Below are positions 8,112 through 16,799 of a stretch of 64,000 bases of DNA, one piece after another (position 1 is the first letter of the stretch; every line of letters begins with the position of its first letter). The DNA lies in assembly GCF_001417775.1 (NCBI RefSeq), contig NZ_BBZJ01000013.1, forward strand, positions 124,001 through 188,000, in the 5' to 3' direction. A program made the position numbers and the translations under genes. The notes below the pieces were generated by a model that did no database searches, had not been told where the DNA came from, and saw only the letters and a list, made by a program, of their open reading frames with translations. Source of the stretch: Streptomyces sp. TP-A0356 (GTDB taxonomy: Bacteria; Actinomycetota; Actinomycetes; Streptomycetales; Streptomycetaceae).

Positions 8112-8556
8112 GCTGGAAGCCCTCCTTCGTCCGCAGTCCGTAGCCGAAGGCGCGATCGTACGAGATGTGGGCGAGCCAGCCGCACAGCGCCGCGAAGGCC
8201 GGGGCCCAGGTGAAGGGGGCGAGGGTGTAGAGGGCCAGCAGTGTCAGGGGGACCAGGGCCCGGTGCATCGCGTTGTAGTACGGCACCGCGCGCGGCGCCA
8301 GTTGCCCCTTCGCCATCCGGGGCGCCTCGTCGAGGGCGACCAGGAAGGTCAGGTCGGGCAGGACGAGGAAGGCGAGGGCGAGCGTGCCGGCGATCCAGCC
8401 GTGGTTCATGGCTTCGAGGACCGCGAACGTGGACCAGAACAGGGCGCCCGCGAGCCAGGCCGTACGCCGCAGGACGGTGCGGAGGGGACGGACGGGACGG
8501 AGGGGACGGAGGGGACGGAGGCGGCGGATGGTCGGGGTGGTGGTGGTCGTGCGCAT
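8104..8556 (-). CDS. DUF4260 family membrane protein
   Basis: A 150-residue protein with about four membrane segments (TAWLAGALFWSTFAVLEAMN, LALAFLVLPDLTFLVAL, ALVPLTLLALYTL, FAALCGWLAHISYDRAFGYG). The closing HISYDRAFGYGLR is characteristic of DUF4260. The role is unknown. The N-terminus has an (LRPL/RP) low-complexity stretch encoded by a gggacgga-type repeat at about 8479-8520. ATG 8556 has a strong GGGAGG site. It is the first gene of the operon that follows the twin operators. Confidence 0.8.
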   Translation of the reverse strand: MRTTTTTPTIRRLRPLRPLRPVRPLRTVLRRTAWLAGALFWSTFAVLEAMNHGWIAGTLALAFLVLPDLTFLVALDEAPRMAKGQLAPRAVPYYNAMHRALVPLTLLALYTLAPFTWAPAFAALCGWLAHISYDRAFGYGLRTKEGFQRG

Positions 8557-8585
8557 GACTGCCTCCCGGGGCCTGCCCACATTGG

Positions 8586-8636
8586 GCTAACGTCGTTAGC
8601 TGTGACGCTACGACGCTATGGCTAACAACGTTAGCC
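8586..8636 (-). promoter_or_regulatory. Two palindromic operators upstream of DUF4260-TetR
   Basis: GCTAACGTCGTTAGC (8586-8600) and GGCTAACAACGTTAGCC (8620-8636) are perfect inverted repeats with the same half-site, GCTAAC, centred 35 bases apart. This is a textbook double TetR-type operator 30-80 bases before the DUF4260 start. The likely binder is the TetR protein encoded in the same operon. Confidence 0.8.
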
Positions 8637-8681
8637 GTCAAGTGCCCTCAACGCCCCTCCCGCACTGCTCACCGACCTCGG

Positions 8682-10121
8682 TCACGCGGGCGTGAACCGC
8701 ACCTGCGCCGTCGCCGGGTCCGCCTCGGTCAGCCGGACCCGCAACCGTTCGCCCAGCGGCAGCGGCGCCGTGCCGCCCTCGATCCGGGCCACGACCGCCG
8801 GGGACTCCAACTGCACGGTTCCGGCGGTGGGTTCGTGCTCCCGCACGTCCACCACGCAGGCCTCGAAGACGTCGCCGACGCGGTCCCTGAGCAGGGCCGC
8901 CTCGACCACGTCCAGGCACGCGTGCTCCACCGTGCCGGCCCGGCGGTCGCCCTCGGCCATCTCCTCGGGGAGCGCGCCGAGCGCGGTGAGGACCCAGCGG
9001 GGCGGGTCCTCGTTCGCGACGGCCGCCAGGCACAGCTCGGAGGCGTACCGGTCGACGAGGCGGCGCAGCGGGGCCGTGCAGTGGGCGTAGGGTGCGGCGA
9101 CGGCGGCGTGGGTGGTGAGGGCCGGCCGCGCGCCGTCGCGGAAGACGGTGTAGCGGGCGCCGCGCAGCAGGGTCGTGCACTCCTGGAGGAAGGCCGCGTG
9201 GTTCGGCTGGTGCGGGTCCAGGGAGCGCACGAGCCGGGCGTACGAGACGTGGTGCGGCCAGTCGATGCGCAGCGCGTGCGCGGTATGGCGCAACCGGCCC
9301 ACCGCGCCGTGGGGCGCGGCCGGGAGCGTACGCAGGACACCGGTGCCGTGGATGAGCATGAGCCGGGCCGCCGCCATGCCGGTGAGGAGGGAGATCTGGG
9401 CACTCCAGTGCTCGGCCGGGAGCGGGGCGCGGTAGGAGAGCGTGTACGTGTGGTCGCGCTCGACGACCTGCTGCTCGGGTACGGCGAGGGAGATGCCGCC
9501 GCGCTCCTCCTCCAGCCGCTCGCGCAGCCGCCCGATGTCCCTGAGGAGGGCGACGGGCTCCTCGGCGGTGCCGTCCTCGATCGCCTTCTGCACGCCCTCG
9601 TGGTCGAGCCGGGCGCGACTGCGGACGAGGGCGCGGCGGACGTCGGTGGCGACGGTACGGCCGTCCGCGTCCAGGTCCAGGGTCCACAGCACGGCGGGGC
9701 GGGCCCCGTCCGGGAGCAGGCTCGCGGCGCCCTCGCCGATCACGGCCGGGTGCAGTGGGATCTTCTCGTCCGGGAAGTACAGGGTGGTCACCCGGCGGTG
9801 GGCCTCGGCGTCCAGGGCGCCGTAAGGGGGGATGAAGGCGGCGACGTCGGCGATGGCGTACCGGACGCGGAAGCCGCCGTCGCGCCGCGAGAGGTGCATC
9901 GCCTGGTCGAGGTCCGTGGAGCCGGGCGGGTCGATGGTGAAGAAGGGGATGTCGGTGGCGTCGTGGGCGGACGGGCGCGGTGCCTTCGCGACGCGCTCCG
10001 CCTCGGCGAGCACCTCGGCGGGGAAGCTCTCCGGCACGCCGAGTCCACCGCGCAACGACCTCAGCGCGACCCGCAGCGGGGCCTCGCGGGCGCCGGTGAC
10101 ACGGATGCGGCGGCGGGGCAT
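8682..10121 (-). CDS. RNB-domain ribonuclease (RNase II/R family)
   Basis: A 479-residue exoribonuclease-like protein. The RNB catalytic signature is clear: DIPFFTIDPPGSTDLDQAMH with its metal-binding aspartates, followed by YAIADVAAFIPPY and FPDEKIPLHPAVIGEGAASL. The C-terminal part contains AVAAPYAHCTAPLRRLVDRY, the normal conserved RNB end, and a small S1-like tail. It is shorter than RNase R and lacks the large N-terminal cold-shock domains, as is usual for the actinobacterial short form. It would degrade RNA 3' to 5' in the cytoplasm. ATG 10121 is chosen because the protein starts MPRRRIRVTG like its relatives. Confidence 0.88.
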   Translation of the reverse strand: MPRRRIRVTGAREAPLRVALRSLRGGLGVPESFPAEVLAEAERVAKAPRPSAHDATDIPFFTIDPPGSTDLDQAMHLSRRDGGFRVRYAIADVAAFIPPYGALDAEAHRRVTTLYFPDEKIPLHPAVIGEGAASLLPDGARPAVLWTLDLDADGRTVATDVRRALVRSRARLDHEGVQKAIEDGTAEEPVALLRDIGRLRERLEEERGGISLAVPEQQVVERDHTYTLSYRAPLPAEHWSAQISLLTGMAAARLMLIHGTGVLRTLPAAPHGAVGRLRHTAHALRIDWPHHVSYARLVRSLDPHQPNHAAFLQECTTLLRGARYTVFRDGARPALTTHAAVAAPYAHCTAPLRRLVDRYASELCLAAVANEDPPRWVLTALGALPEEMAEGDRRAGTVEHACLDVVEAALLRDRVGDVFEACVVDVREHEPTAGTVQLESPAVVARIEGGTAPLPLGERLRVRLTEADPATAQVRFTPA

Positions 10122-10207
10122 GGTTCGAGCGTAGGGCGGGGGCGGTGGGGTGGCATCCGGACGCCCTCCACGCCGTACGCTGTCGCGGAGCTCTACAGAA
10201 GGAGTAC

Positions 10208-11011
10208 GTGTTGCTGGTCCTGTTGCCGCCCTCCGAGGGCAAGGCGTCCTCCGGTCGCGGCGCCTCGCTGAGGCTGGAGTCGCTGTCGTTGCCGGGGCTG
10301 ACCGGCGCACGTGAGGCCGTCCTCGACGAACTGGTCGGGCTGTGCGAGGGCGACGAGGACAAGGCGTGCGAGGTGCTGGGGCTCAGCGAGGGCCTGCGCG
10401 GGGAGGTCGCCAAGAACGCCGCGCTGCGAACCGCGGGGACGCGGCCCGCCGGGGAGATCTACACCGGTGTCCTGTACGACGCCCTGGACCTCGCCTCGCT
10501 GGACACGGCGGCCAAGCGGCGTGCGGCCAGGTCCCTGCTCGTGTTCTCCGGGCTGTGGGGCGCGGTCCGCGTGACGGACCGCATTCCCTCGTACCGCTGC
10601 TCGATGGGCGTGAAACTGCCGGGGCTCGGGGCGCTGGGCGCGTACTGGCGTACGCCGATGGCCGCCGCCCTGCCCGAGGCGGCCGGCGACGGGCTGGTGC
10701 TCGACCTGCGGTCCTCCGCGTACACGGCCGCCTGGAAGCCCAGGGGCGAGGTGGCGGGGCGGACGGCGACCGTGCGGGTGCTGCACTCGCAGATCGTCGA
10801 CGGGGTGGAGAAGCGGTCGGTCGTCAGCCACTTCAACAAGGCGACGAAGGGGCGGATCGTCCGGAGTCTGCTGACGGAGGGCGCCGCGCCGAAGAACCCG
10901 GGGCAGCTGGTGGAGGCGCTGCGGGACCTGGGGCACACCGTGGAGACCGCGGGGCCGGCCGGGGCGGGCAGGAGCTGGTCGCTGGACGTGGTGGTGACGG
11001 AGATCCACTGA
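10208..11011 (+). CDS. yaaA: YaaA family peroxide-stress/DNA-binding protein
   Basis: A 267-residue member of the YaaA (DUF328/UPF0246) family. The N-terminal LLPPSEGKA and the later NKATKGRIVRSLL are family signatures. In E. coli YaaA lowers free iron and limits oxidative DNA damage; in other bacteria the role is assumed. GTG 10208 is preceded by GAAGGAG at 10198-10204. It is divergent from the RNB nuclease, with only about 85 bases between the two starts. Confidence 0.88.
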   Translation: MLLVLLPPSEGKASSGRGASLRLESLSLPGLTGAREAVLDELVGLCEGDEDKACEVLGLSEGLRGEVAKNAALRTAGTRPAGEIYTGVLYDALDLASLDTAAKRRAARSLLVFSGLWGAVRVTDRIPSYRCSMGVKLPGLGALGAYWRTPMAAALPEAAGDGLVLDLRSSAYTAAWKPRGEVAGRTATVRVLHSQIVDGVEKRSVVSHFNKATKGRIVRSLLTEGAAPKNPGQLVEALRDLGHTVETAGPAGAGRSWSLDVVVTEIH

Positions 11012-11103
11012 CACCGGGGCCGCGGGAACGGGACGAACCCGAGGTCGTTGCAACATGCGCAACACCCTTTGCGCATGCTGCAGTCGCTGGGCAGGATGAG
11101 GCC

Positions 11104-11781
11104 ATGACCTCACCGCTGCCCCCGTCGCCGTCCCCGGTCCCGGTCCTGGACCTCGCGCCCGTCGTCCCCGTGGTCGTCGTGCAGGACGCCGCCGACGCCG
11201 TACCGCTCGCGCGGGCGCTGGTGGCGGGGGGGCTGCCGGCGATCGAGGTGACCCTGCGCACCCCGGCCGGCCTCGGCGCGATCCGGGCCGTCGCGGACGG
11301 GGTCGCGGGCGCGGTGGTCGGGGCGGGCACGGTCATCACCGCCGGGCAGGTGCGTGACTGCGTGGCGGCCGGTGCGCGCTTCCTGGTCAGTCCCGGGTGG
11401 ACGGACGCGCTGCTGACGGCCATGCAGGCGTCCGGGGTGCCGTTCCTGCCGGGGGTGTCGACGACGTCGGAGGTCCTGGCGCTCCTCGAACGGGGCGTGC
11501 GGGAGATGAAGTTCTTCCCCGCGCAGGCGGCGGGCGGCACGGCGTATCTCAAGTCGCTGGCCGGACCGCTCCCGCAGGCCCGCTTCTGTCCGACGGGCGG
11601 GATCGGCCCGGCCAACGCCCCGGAGTATCTGGCCCTGCCCAACGTCGGCTGTGTGGGCGGGACATGGATGCTCCCCGAGGACGCCGTCGCGGCGCGGGAC
11701 TGGGCGCGGGTGGAGGCGCTGGCGCGGGAGGCGGCAGGGCTGCGCCGCCCCCCGCTCAGCGCAGGTGGGACGTGTCGTTGA
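11104..11781 (+). CDS. eda: 2-keto-3-deoxy-6-phosphogluconate (KDPG) aldolase
   Basis: A 225-residue TIM-barrel class I aldolase. IEVTLRT (Glu48), GAGTVITAGQV, SPG and REMKFFPAQAAGG (Schiff-base Lys136) are the KDPG/KHG aldolase motifs, and CPTGGI binds phosphate. It would split KDPG to pyruvate and glyceraldehyde-3-phosphate, or act on 4-hydroxy-2-oxoglutarate. Its 3' end overlaps the convergent RNase H/phosphatase gene by 26 bases. No other Entner-Doudoroff gene is in the window. Confidence 0.9.
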   Translation: MTSPLPPSPSPVPVLDLAPVVPVVVVQDAADAVPLARALVAGGLPAIEVTLRTPAGLGAIRAVADGVAGAVVGAGTVITAGQVRDCVAAGARFLVSPGWTDALLTAMQASGVPFLPGVSTTSEVLALLERGVREMKFFPAQAAGGTAYLKSLAGPLPQARFCPTGGIGPANAPEYLALPNVGCVGGTWMLPEDAVAARDWARVEALAREAAGLRRPPLSAGGTCR

Positions 11782-13228
11782 GGAGGCGGAGGCCGGCGTT
11801 GCCGTCCGCGTAGTACGCCACCACCGTCAGGGATGCGGCGGACAGCTCCATGCGGAACAGTGCATGCGGGGGTGCGTCGAGGGCGAGACGGACCAGGGTC
11901 TTGATGGGGGTCACATGCGAGACGAGCAGGACCGTGCGGCCGGCGTACGAGGTGATCAGCTTGTCCCGTGCGGCGGCGACCCGGCGGGCCACGGCCGCGA
12001 AGCTCTCACCGCCGCCGGTGGGTTCGGCCTCCGGGTCGGCGAGCCAGGCGTCCATGTCGTCCGGGTACCGCTCGCGGACCTCGCCGAACGTCAGGCCTTC
12101 CCAGGCACCGAAGTCGGTCTCCCGGAGCCCGTCCTCGACACTCACGTCGAGCCCGAGCCGGGCGGCGGCGATCGCGGCGGTCTGGCGGCAGCGGACCAGG
12201 GGCGACGAGACGACGGCCTGGATGGTCCCCCGCGCGGCGAGCGCACCGGCGACGAGCCCGGCCTGGCGCCGGCCGGCGTCGGAGAGGGCCGGGTCGCTGC
12301 CACCGCTGCCGGAGAACCGCTTGAGCGGGGTGAGGGGGGTCTCGCCGTGACGCAGCAGAACGAAGGTGGTGGGGGCGCCGAGGTCGGGCGGAGCGGAGGC
12401 GACGTTGCGGGCGGCCCGGACATCGGCCGCCATGGCCCCGCCACCGGAGCGCTCCACCGTGGGCACCCCACCCGCCATGGCCCCGCCACCGGAGCGCTCC
12501 ACCGTGGGCACCCCACCCGCCATGGCCCCGCCACCGGAGCGCTCCACCGTGGGCACCCCACCCGTCATGGCCCCGCCACCGGAGCGCTCCACCGTGGGCA
12601 CCCCACCCGTCATGGCCCCGCCACAGGAGCGCTCCACCGTGGGCACCCCACCCGTCATGGCCCCGTCACCAGCCGGTGAGCGCGTGGCGGCGTCCGCCAC
12701 GGCCGCCCGCACCCGCGCCGCGCCGACGGTCGCGTCGCCGGGCGTGCCCACCGGCTCCCGCGCCGTCGCTCCCCCGGTGTCCGGCTCCGCGGTGGACCCT
12801 GACGGTTCCCATCGCTCCCCCCGGCCGCCCGCGTCCATCGCCTCGTTGGCCAGACGGTCCGCGTGCTTGTTGCTCTCGCGCGGGATCCATTCGTAGGTGA
12901 CCTGCTCGGCCGGGAAGACGGCGGCGGCCTGCATCGCCAGCGGCCTCATGGCCGGGTGCTTGATCTTCCAGCGGCCCGACATCTGCTCGACGACCAGCTT
13001 GGAGTCCATGCGGACCCGCACGCGCGCGGCCGGGTCCAGCTCGTGGGCCGCCCGCAGCCCGGCCAGCAGTCCCCGGTACTCGGCGACGTTGTTGGTGGCG
13101 ACCCCGATGAACTCGGCCCGCTCCACCAGCGTCTCGCCCGTCGCCGCGTCGCGCACCACGGACCCGTGGCCCGCGGGCCCCGGGTTGCCCCGGGAACCGC
13201 CGTCGGCCTCGACGATGAACTCCCGCAC
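11756..13228 (-). CDS. Bifunctional RNase H / acid (alpha-ribazole-type) phosphatase
   Basis: A 490-residue two-domain enzyme. The N-terminal RNase HI domain (1-130) shows the acidic residues Asp9 (EADGG), Glu50 (NNVAEYRG), Asp75 (RMDSKLV) and Asp124 (NKHADRLANEA). The C-terminal histidine phosphatase domain starts with FVLLRHGETPLT near residue 290 and has VVSSPLVRCRQTA, ETDFGAWEG and LLVSHVTPIK. The fusion corresponds to the characterised S. coelicolor protein SCO2299, which removes RNA from hybrids and has phosphatase activity. The linker, about 155 residues, is unusually long and contains five copies of a 15-residue repeat. It follows the zinc-ribbon gene by 12 bases. Confidence 0.93.
   Translation of the reverse strand: MREFIVEADGGSRGNPGPAGHGSVVRDAATGETLVERAEFIGVATNNVAEYRGLLAGLRAAHELDPAARVRVRMDSKLVVEQMSGRWKIKHPAMRPLAMQAAAVFPAEQVTYEWIPRESNKHADRLANEAMDAGGRGERWEPSGSTAEPDTGGATAREPVGTPGDATVGAARVRAAVADAATRSPAGDGAMTGGVPTVERSCGGAMTGGVPTVERSGGGAMTGGVPTVERSGGGAMAGGVPTVERSGGGAMAGGVPTVERSGGGAMAADVRAARNVASAPPDLGAPTTFVLLRHGETPLTPLKRFSGSGGSDPALSDAGRRQAGLVAGALAARGTIQAVVSSPLVRCRQTAAIAAARLGLDVSVEDGLRETDFGAWEGLTFGEVRERYPDDMDAWLADPEAEPTGGGESFAAVARRVAAARDKLITSYAGRTVLLVSHVTPIKTLVRLALDAPPHALFRMELSAASLTVVAYYADGNAGLRLLNDTSHLR
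12431..12655. repeat. Five 45-bp tandem repeats in the RNase H/phosphatase linker
   Basis: Five consecutive 45-bp units start at 12431, 12476, 12521, 12566 and 12611, nearly identical, followed by a partial unit at 12656. On the coding strand each encodes a 15-residue block of the type GGAMTGGVPTVERSG. Differences are limited to a few bases (Met-Thr/Met-Ala, one Ser-Cys), so expansion is recent. The unit length is a multiple of three, keeping the phosphatase in frame. Confidence 0.95.
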
Positions 13229-13240
13229 CGCGTACGCCTC

Positions 13241-13984
13241 TTACAGGCCGGACTCGGACGTGCGCACCAGGATGCGGCGGCAGTTCTCGCAGCGGACGAC
13301 CGTGTCGGGGGCGGCCGAGCGGATCTCGTTCAGCTCGGTGATCGCCAGCTCCTGGCGGCAGCCCTGGCAGGTGCGCTGGTAGAGCTTGGCCGCGCCGATC
13401 CCGCCCTGCTGCTCGCGCAGCTTGTCGTAGAGCTTGAGCAGGTCCGCGGGCACGGACCCCGCGATGACCTCGCGCTCCTTCGTCACCGACGCGACCTCGC
13501 CGTCGATGTCCCTGAAGGCCGCGTCCCGGCGGGCCGTGGCGTCGTCGATCTTCGACTGCACCGACCCGACCCGCTCGGTCAGCTCGGCGACCCGCTCCTG
13601 CGCGGCCTCGCGGCGCTCCATCACCTCCAGGACGACGTCCTCCAGGTCGCCCTGCCGCTTGGCGAGCGAGGCGATCTCGTGCTGGAGGTTCTCCAGGTCC
13701 TTCGGGGAGGTGACCGCACCGGAGTCGAGGCGCTGCTGGTCGCGGGCGGCGCGCTGACGCACCTGGTCCACGTCCTGCTCCGCCTTGGTCTGCTCGCGGG
13801 CGCAGTCGCTCTCCTCGGTCTGCGCGGCCACCAGCAGGTCGCGCAGCTGCGTGAGGTCCTTGGTCAGCGACTCGATGTCGGCGTGCTCGGGCAGGGACCT
13901 GCGCCGGTGCGCGAGCTGCTGCAGGCGTACGTCGAGGGCCTGGACGTCGAGGAGTCGGATCTGGTCGGCGGGCGCGGCGTTCAG
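13241..13984 (-). CDS. Zinc-ribbon coiled-coil protein (C4-type zinc ribbon, CT398-like)
   Basis: About 247 residues: a long antiparallel coiled coil (roughly residues 10-180) and a C-terminal C4 zinc ribbon, CQGC near 200 and CENC near 230. Relatives are described as nucleic-acid or secretion-associated scaffolds, with no firm function. The likely start is a CTG at 13984 that overlaps the Nif3 stop (ctga), since the family normally starts MNAAPADQIRLLDVQ and here the first codon is CTG; no ATG, GTG or TTG lies near. It forms an operon with Nif3 upstream and RNase H/phosphatase downstream, an arrangement conserved in actinobacteria. Confidence 0.85.
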   Translation of the reverse strand: MNAAPADQIRLLDVQALDVRLQQLAHRRRSLPEHADIESLTKDLTQLRDLLVAAQTEESDCAREQTKAEQDVDQVRQRAARDQQRLDSGAVTSPKDLENLQHEIASLAKRQGDLEDVVLEVMERREAAQERVAELTERVGSVQSKIDDATARRDAAFRDIDGEVASVTKEREVIAGSVPADLLKLYDKLREQQGGIGAAKLYQRTCQGCRQELAITELNEIRSAAPDTVVRCENCRRILVRTSESGL

Positions 13985-14844
13985 TTGGGGGCTCCAGGGG
14001 TTTGCGTCGGGGCGGATGCCGCGTGGGCGGTCCAGGGGTCGGTGACCGTCTTCGAGACATGGACGCGAAGGTCCCATCCGTGCCGGTCGGAGATCTCGTC
14101 GAGCTGGGCGGCGGCCAGCTCGCACCAGGGCCATTCGGTGGCCCAGTGCGCCGCGTCGAGCAGCGCGAGAGGACTGTGGGCGCGATCCGCCGTGAACTCG
14201 GACGCCGGATGGTGGCGCAGGTCCGCGGTGAGGAAGGCGTCGACGCCGGCCGCACGGACGTCGTCGAGGAGGCTGTCCCCGGAGCCGCCGCTGACGGCGA
14301 CCGTGCGCACCTGGGCCTCCGGGTCTCCGGCGATCCGGATGCCCTGCGTGGTGGCGGGCAGCCGCTCGGCCGCGCGGGCGGCCAGCTCGCGCACGGTCAG
14401 CGGGTGGTCCAGCTCGCAGACGCGGCCGAGTCCCCGGCGGCCCTCCGGGTCGGTCGGGTCCGGCACGAGGGGGCGGACGACCCGCAGGTCGAGCGCCCCG
14501 GCGAGGGCGTCGCTGACACCGGGATCGGCGCGGTCGGCGTTGGTGTGGGCGACGTGCAGCGCGATGTCGTTCTTGATGAGGGTGTGCACGACACGGCCCT
14601 TGAAGGTGGAGGCCGCCACCGTCGTCGTACCGCGCAGATAGAGCGGGTGGTGGGTGACCAGCAGGTCCGCGCCCAGCTTCACCGCCTCGTCGACGATCTC
14701 CTGGACGGGGTCGACGGCGAAGAGGACCCGGGCGACCTCCTGGTCGGGGTCGCCCACGACCGTGCCGACCGCGTCCCAGGACTCGGCCCACTCGGCGGGC
14801 CACAGGGTCTCCAGCGCGGCGATGACTTCAGACAGACGGGGCAC
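13981..14844 (-). CDS. Nif3-like dinuclear metal-centre protein
   Basis: A 287-residue NIF3/YbgI family protein. Metal-binding motifs are visible: LLVTHHPLYL near 60-70, HVAHTNADRADPGVSDALA, and DLRHHPASEF with LLDAAHWATEWP in the C-terminal half. Members form toroidal hexamers with two metal ions per subunit; GTP cyclohydrolase-like or hydrolase activity is debated. GTG 14844 gives MPRLSEVIAALETLWPAEWA, the expected N-terminus. It is the first gene of the three-gene operon with the zinc-ribbon and RNase H genes. Confidence 0.9.
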   Translation of the reverse strand: MPRLSEVIAALETLWPAEWAESWDAVGTVVGDPDQEVARVLFAVDPVQEIVDEAVKLGADLLVTHHPLYLRGTTTVAASTFKGRVVHTLIKNDIALHVAHTNADRADPGVSDALAGALDLRVVRPLVPDPTDPEGRRGLGRVCELDHPLTVRELAARAAERLPATTQGIRIAGDPEAQVRTVAVSGGSGDSLLDDVRAAGVDAFLTADLRHHPASEFTADRAHSPLALLDAAHWATEWPWCELAAAQLDEISDRHGWDLRVHVSKTVTDPWTAHAASAPTQTPGAPN

Positions 14845-15096
14845 GGGGCAAAGGCTACCTGCCCCGGGTCGGTGTCCCACCGGTCGCGGGGCATTCGGGC
14901 AGGCGGGACCGGGACGGCCGGGCGTGCGGGCCACAGGGGTGTGCGCGGGCGGGCCGCGCGCCCCCTTGTGCAGCACACCCGCCCCCGTTTCCTCAGGCGA
15001 ACCGCGGGACGAACACCCTTATGTGTGAAGCGGCCGCTTGCGGGTGTCACGTCCGTGCGTACGAAAACTAGCTTCGTCGCCGGAGGTGACCGAACG

Positions 15097-16431
15097 ATGA
15101 CGTTCTGTGCTCTCACGTCCACGACGGCGAACGGGAACGAGTGGGCGGCCCGGCCCGGCTGTGTGATCACCGCGGACGGGTCCTACGCGGCGCGTCTCGC
15201 CCTGGACGGCGAGTCCTGGTACCCGGAGCGCTGGACCCTGGACGGCCCGGAGCCGTACGCGGTACCCCTGCCCGGCAACCAGCCGGAGGAACCCGGCACG
15301 GAGGTCCAGCCGATGGCCGACGGCCGGGTGCTGATCCACCGTGTCGTGGGCGGGCGGCATCTGTTCTCGCTGCTGTACCCGACCGGGCCCAGGACCGGGG
15401 AGCTGCGGCTGGGCACGGTGGAGTGCCCGGACGAGGAGACGCGCGTGTGGCTGCTGCCGCCCGCGCCGACGGGGTGCCGCGCGTTCGCGCTCGCGGTGGG
15501 CCGGGACTCCACGGCGGTGTGGCTGGTGGCGGGTGGGCGGTTCGGGCCCGAGTGCCTCGCCCAGGTGCCGGGGCGGTGCTCGGGCGGAGTGTGGCTGGAC
15601 CGTGCGGACCGGATGCTGGCACTGGACCGCACCCCGGTCGGGGGTCCCACGAAGACGGTGGTGGTGGATCTCGCGCGGGGCGGGGAGGTGTCGCCGCTGC
15701 TGCAGATCGCGGACGGGAGCCAGGACCGGCTGCTGCTGGCGGATCCGGACAGCGGACTGCTGCTGATCCGCTCGGACGCGCCGTCGCCGGGTCAGGACCG
15801 GCTGGGCTGGGGGGTGTTGGGGAGCACACTGCCGGTGCGCTTCCCCGAGTGCCTGCGGCTGGACCACCCGGCGACCCCGTTCGCGATCCAGCCGGGGCAG
15901 GCGCTGATGCCGGAGAGCTGTGCGGTGGCGCTGCGGGTCGACGGGGCGGCGGGCAGCTGGGTCGGGGTGTGGCGCCCGGCGGAGGGCCGGGTGCACCAAC
16001 TGGCGGCGCCCGAGGGTTGGCTGGCGGGGGCGGGGCTGTGGACGCGCGGCGGGGTGCTGCGGCTGCCGTATGCGTCGGGGCCGGTGCGGTGCGGGGTGGC
16101 GCGGGTGGAGGCGCCCGGGGGTGCGGTCGGGCCTCCGGCGAACGAGGCGGACGAGCGGCCCCTGGCCGAGCCGAAGGAGCGGACGGGACAGACGGCACAG
16201 GCACAGGCACAGCCGGAACGGGCGCGGCACGCGGAGCCGACGGCCGCACGGCCGGTGCCGTTGCAGCAGGCGCCGTTGTGGAAGCGGGTGGAAGTGGCAC
16301 CGGAGGCGGTCCCGCTGGTATGGCTCCGCGGGACGCAGCCGGTGCTCGGGGTCCGGGTGAAACGCCGGGAGTTGGGCAGGCGCGAGGCGACGCCGCTGAC
16401 CCCCGACACGGCTGTCGCCGTCGCCCGTTAG
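15097..16431 (+). CDS. Hypothetical protein, Streptomyces-type, possible beta-propeller
   Basis: A 444-residue protein I cannot assign to a named family. It is soluble, without signal peptide or membrane helices. Repeated blocks such as VWLLPPAPTG, VWLVAGGRFG, VWLDRADRMLALDR and WVGVWRPAEGRVHQL, each a few beta-strands with Trp and Asp, suggest a beta-propeller-like repeat fold. Residues about 330-380 form a charged, Ala/Glu-rich linker before a conserved-looking C-terminus (PLVWLRGTQPVLGVRVKRRE). ATG 15097 is preceded by GGAGGTGA (15082-15089). It is divergent from the Nif3 operon. Confidence 0.75.
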   Translation: MTFCALTSTTANGNEWAARPGCVITADGSYAARLALDGESWYPERWTLDGPEPYAVPLPGNQPEEPGTEVQPMADGRVLIHRVVGGRHLFSLLYPTGPRTGELRLGTVECPDEETRVWLLPPAPTGCRAFALAVGRDSTAVWLVAGGRFGPECLAQVPGRCSGGVWLDRADRMLALDRTPVGGPTKTVVVDLARGGEVSPLLQIADGSQDRLLLADPDSGLLLIRSDAPSPGQDRLGWGVLGSTLPVRFPECLRLDHPATPFAIQPGQALMPESCAVALRVDGAAGSWVGVWRPAEGRVHQLAAPEGWLAGAGLWTRGGVLRLPYASGPVRCGVARVEAPGGAVGPPANEADERPLAEPKERTGQTAQAQAQPERARHAEPTAARPVPLQQAPLWKRVEVAPEAVPLVWLRGTQPVLGVRVKRRELGRREATPLTPDTAVAVAR

Positions 16432-16479
16432 ACTCGCCCGGCTGTACGAAGGATCATGTTGACGGGGTGAACACTTCCG

Positions 16480-16641
16480 ATGAGCGACATCAGCACCATG
16501 CCGCCACACGCCGAGGCCCAGGAGAACCCGGGGCACGGCCGACACCGCGGCCCGGTCTCCGCCGAGGATCACGAGGCGGCCCCGCACGGTCGGCACCGCA
16601 AGCCGTCCGAGCACTCGGGACAGACCGGCACGGCGGCCTGA
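16480..16641 (+). CDS. Small hydrophilic His-rich protein (53 aa)
   Basis: A short gene between the 444-residue protein and a terminator. It encodes a 53-residue, disordered-looking peptide with two HGRHR motifs (HGRHRGPVS and HGRHRKPSE) and an Asp-His-Glu segment between them. I recall similar small proteins conserved at this place in Streptomyces, but no function. It starts with ATG at 16480 and stops at 16641; the spacing to the upstream gene is 48 bases and a hairpin follows. Confidence 0.6.
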   Translation: MSDISTMPPHAEAQENPGHGRHRGPVSAEDHEAAPHGRHRKPSEHSGQTGTAA

Positions 16642-16711
16642 CACCACGGGATACCGCGAAACCGGCGGTACGGCGATCCCCCTGAACCGGCGTCGGATTG
16701 CCGCCCCCACA

Positions 16712-16743
16712 CGGCCCCGCCCGTCCTGCGACGGGCGGGGCCG
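16712..16743. terminator. Bidirectional terminator hairpin
   Basis: CGGCCCCGCCCGTC at 16712-16725 and its exact complement at 16730-16743 form a 14-bp stem with a 4-base loop (ctgc). It lies between the convergent 53-residue gene and the SDR gene. Confidence 0.85.
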
Positions 16744-16799
16744 CTCTGCGCCCCGGCTCCACGGACAGCCGGGCCCCGGCTCCACGGACGGCCGGTCGC

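Noticed and set aside
12366..12896. Plus-strand protein with MAPPPERSTVGTPP repeats
   Set aside because: It is the mirror frame of the RNase H/phosphatase linker repeats; the minus-strand protein is an established family.
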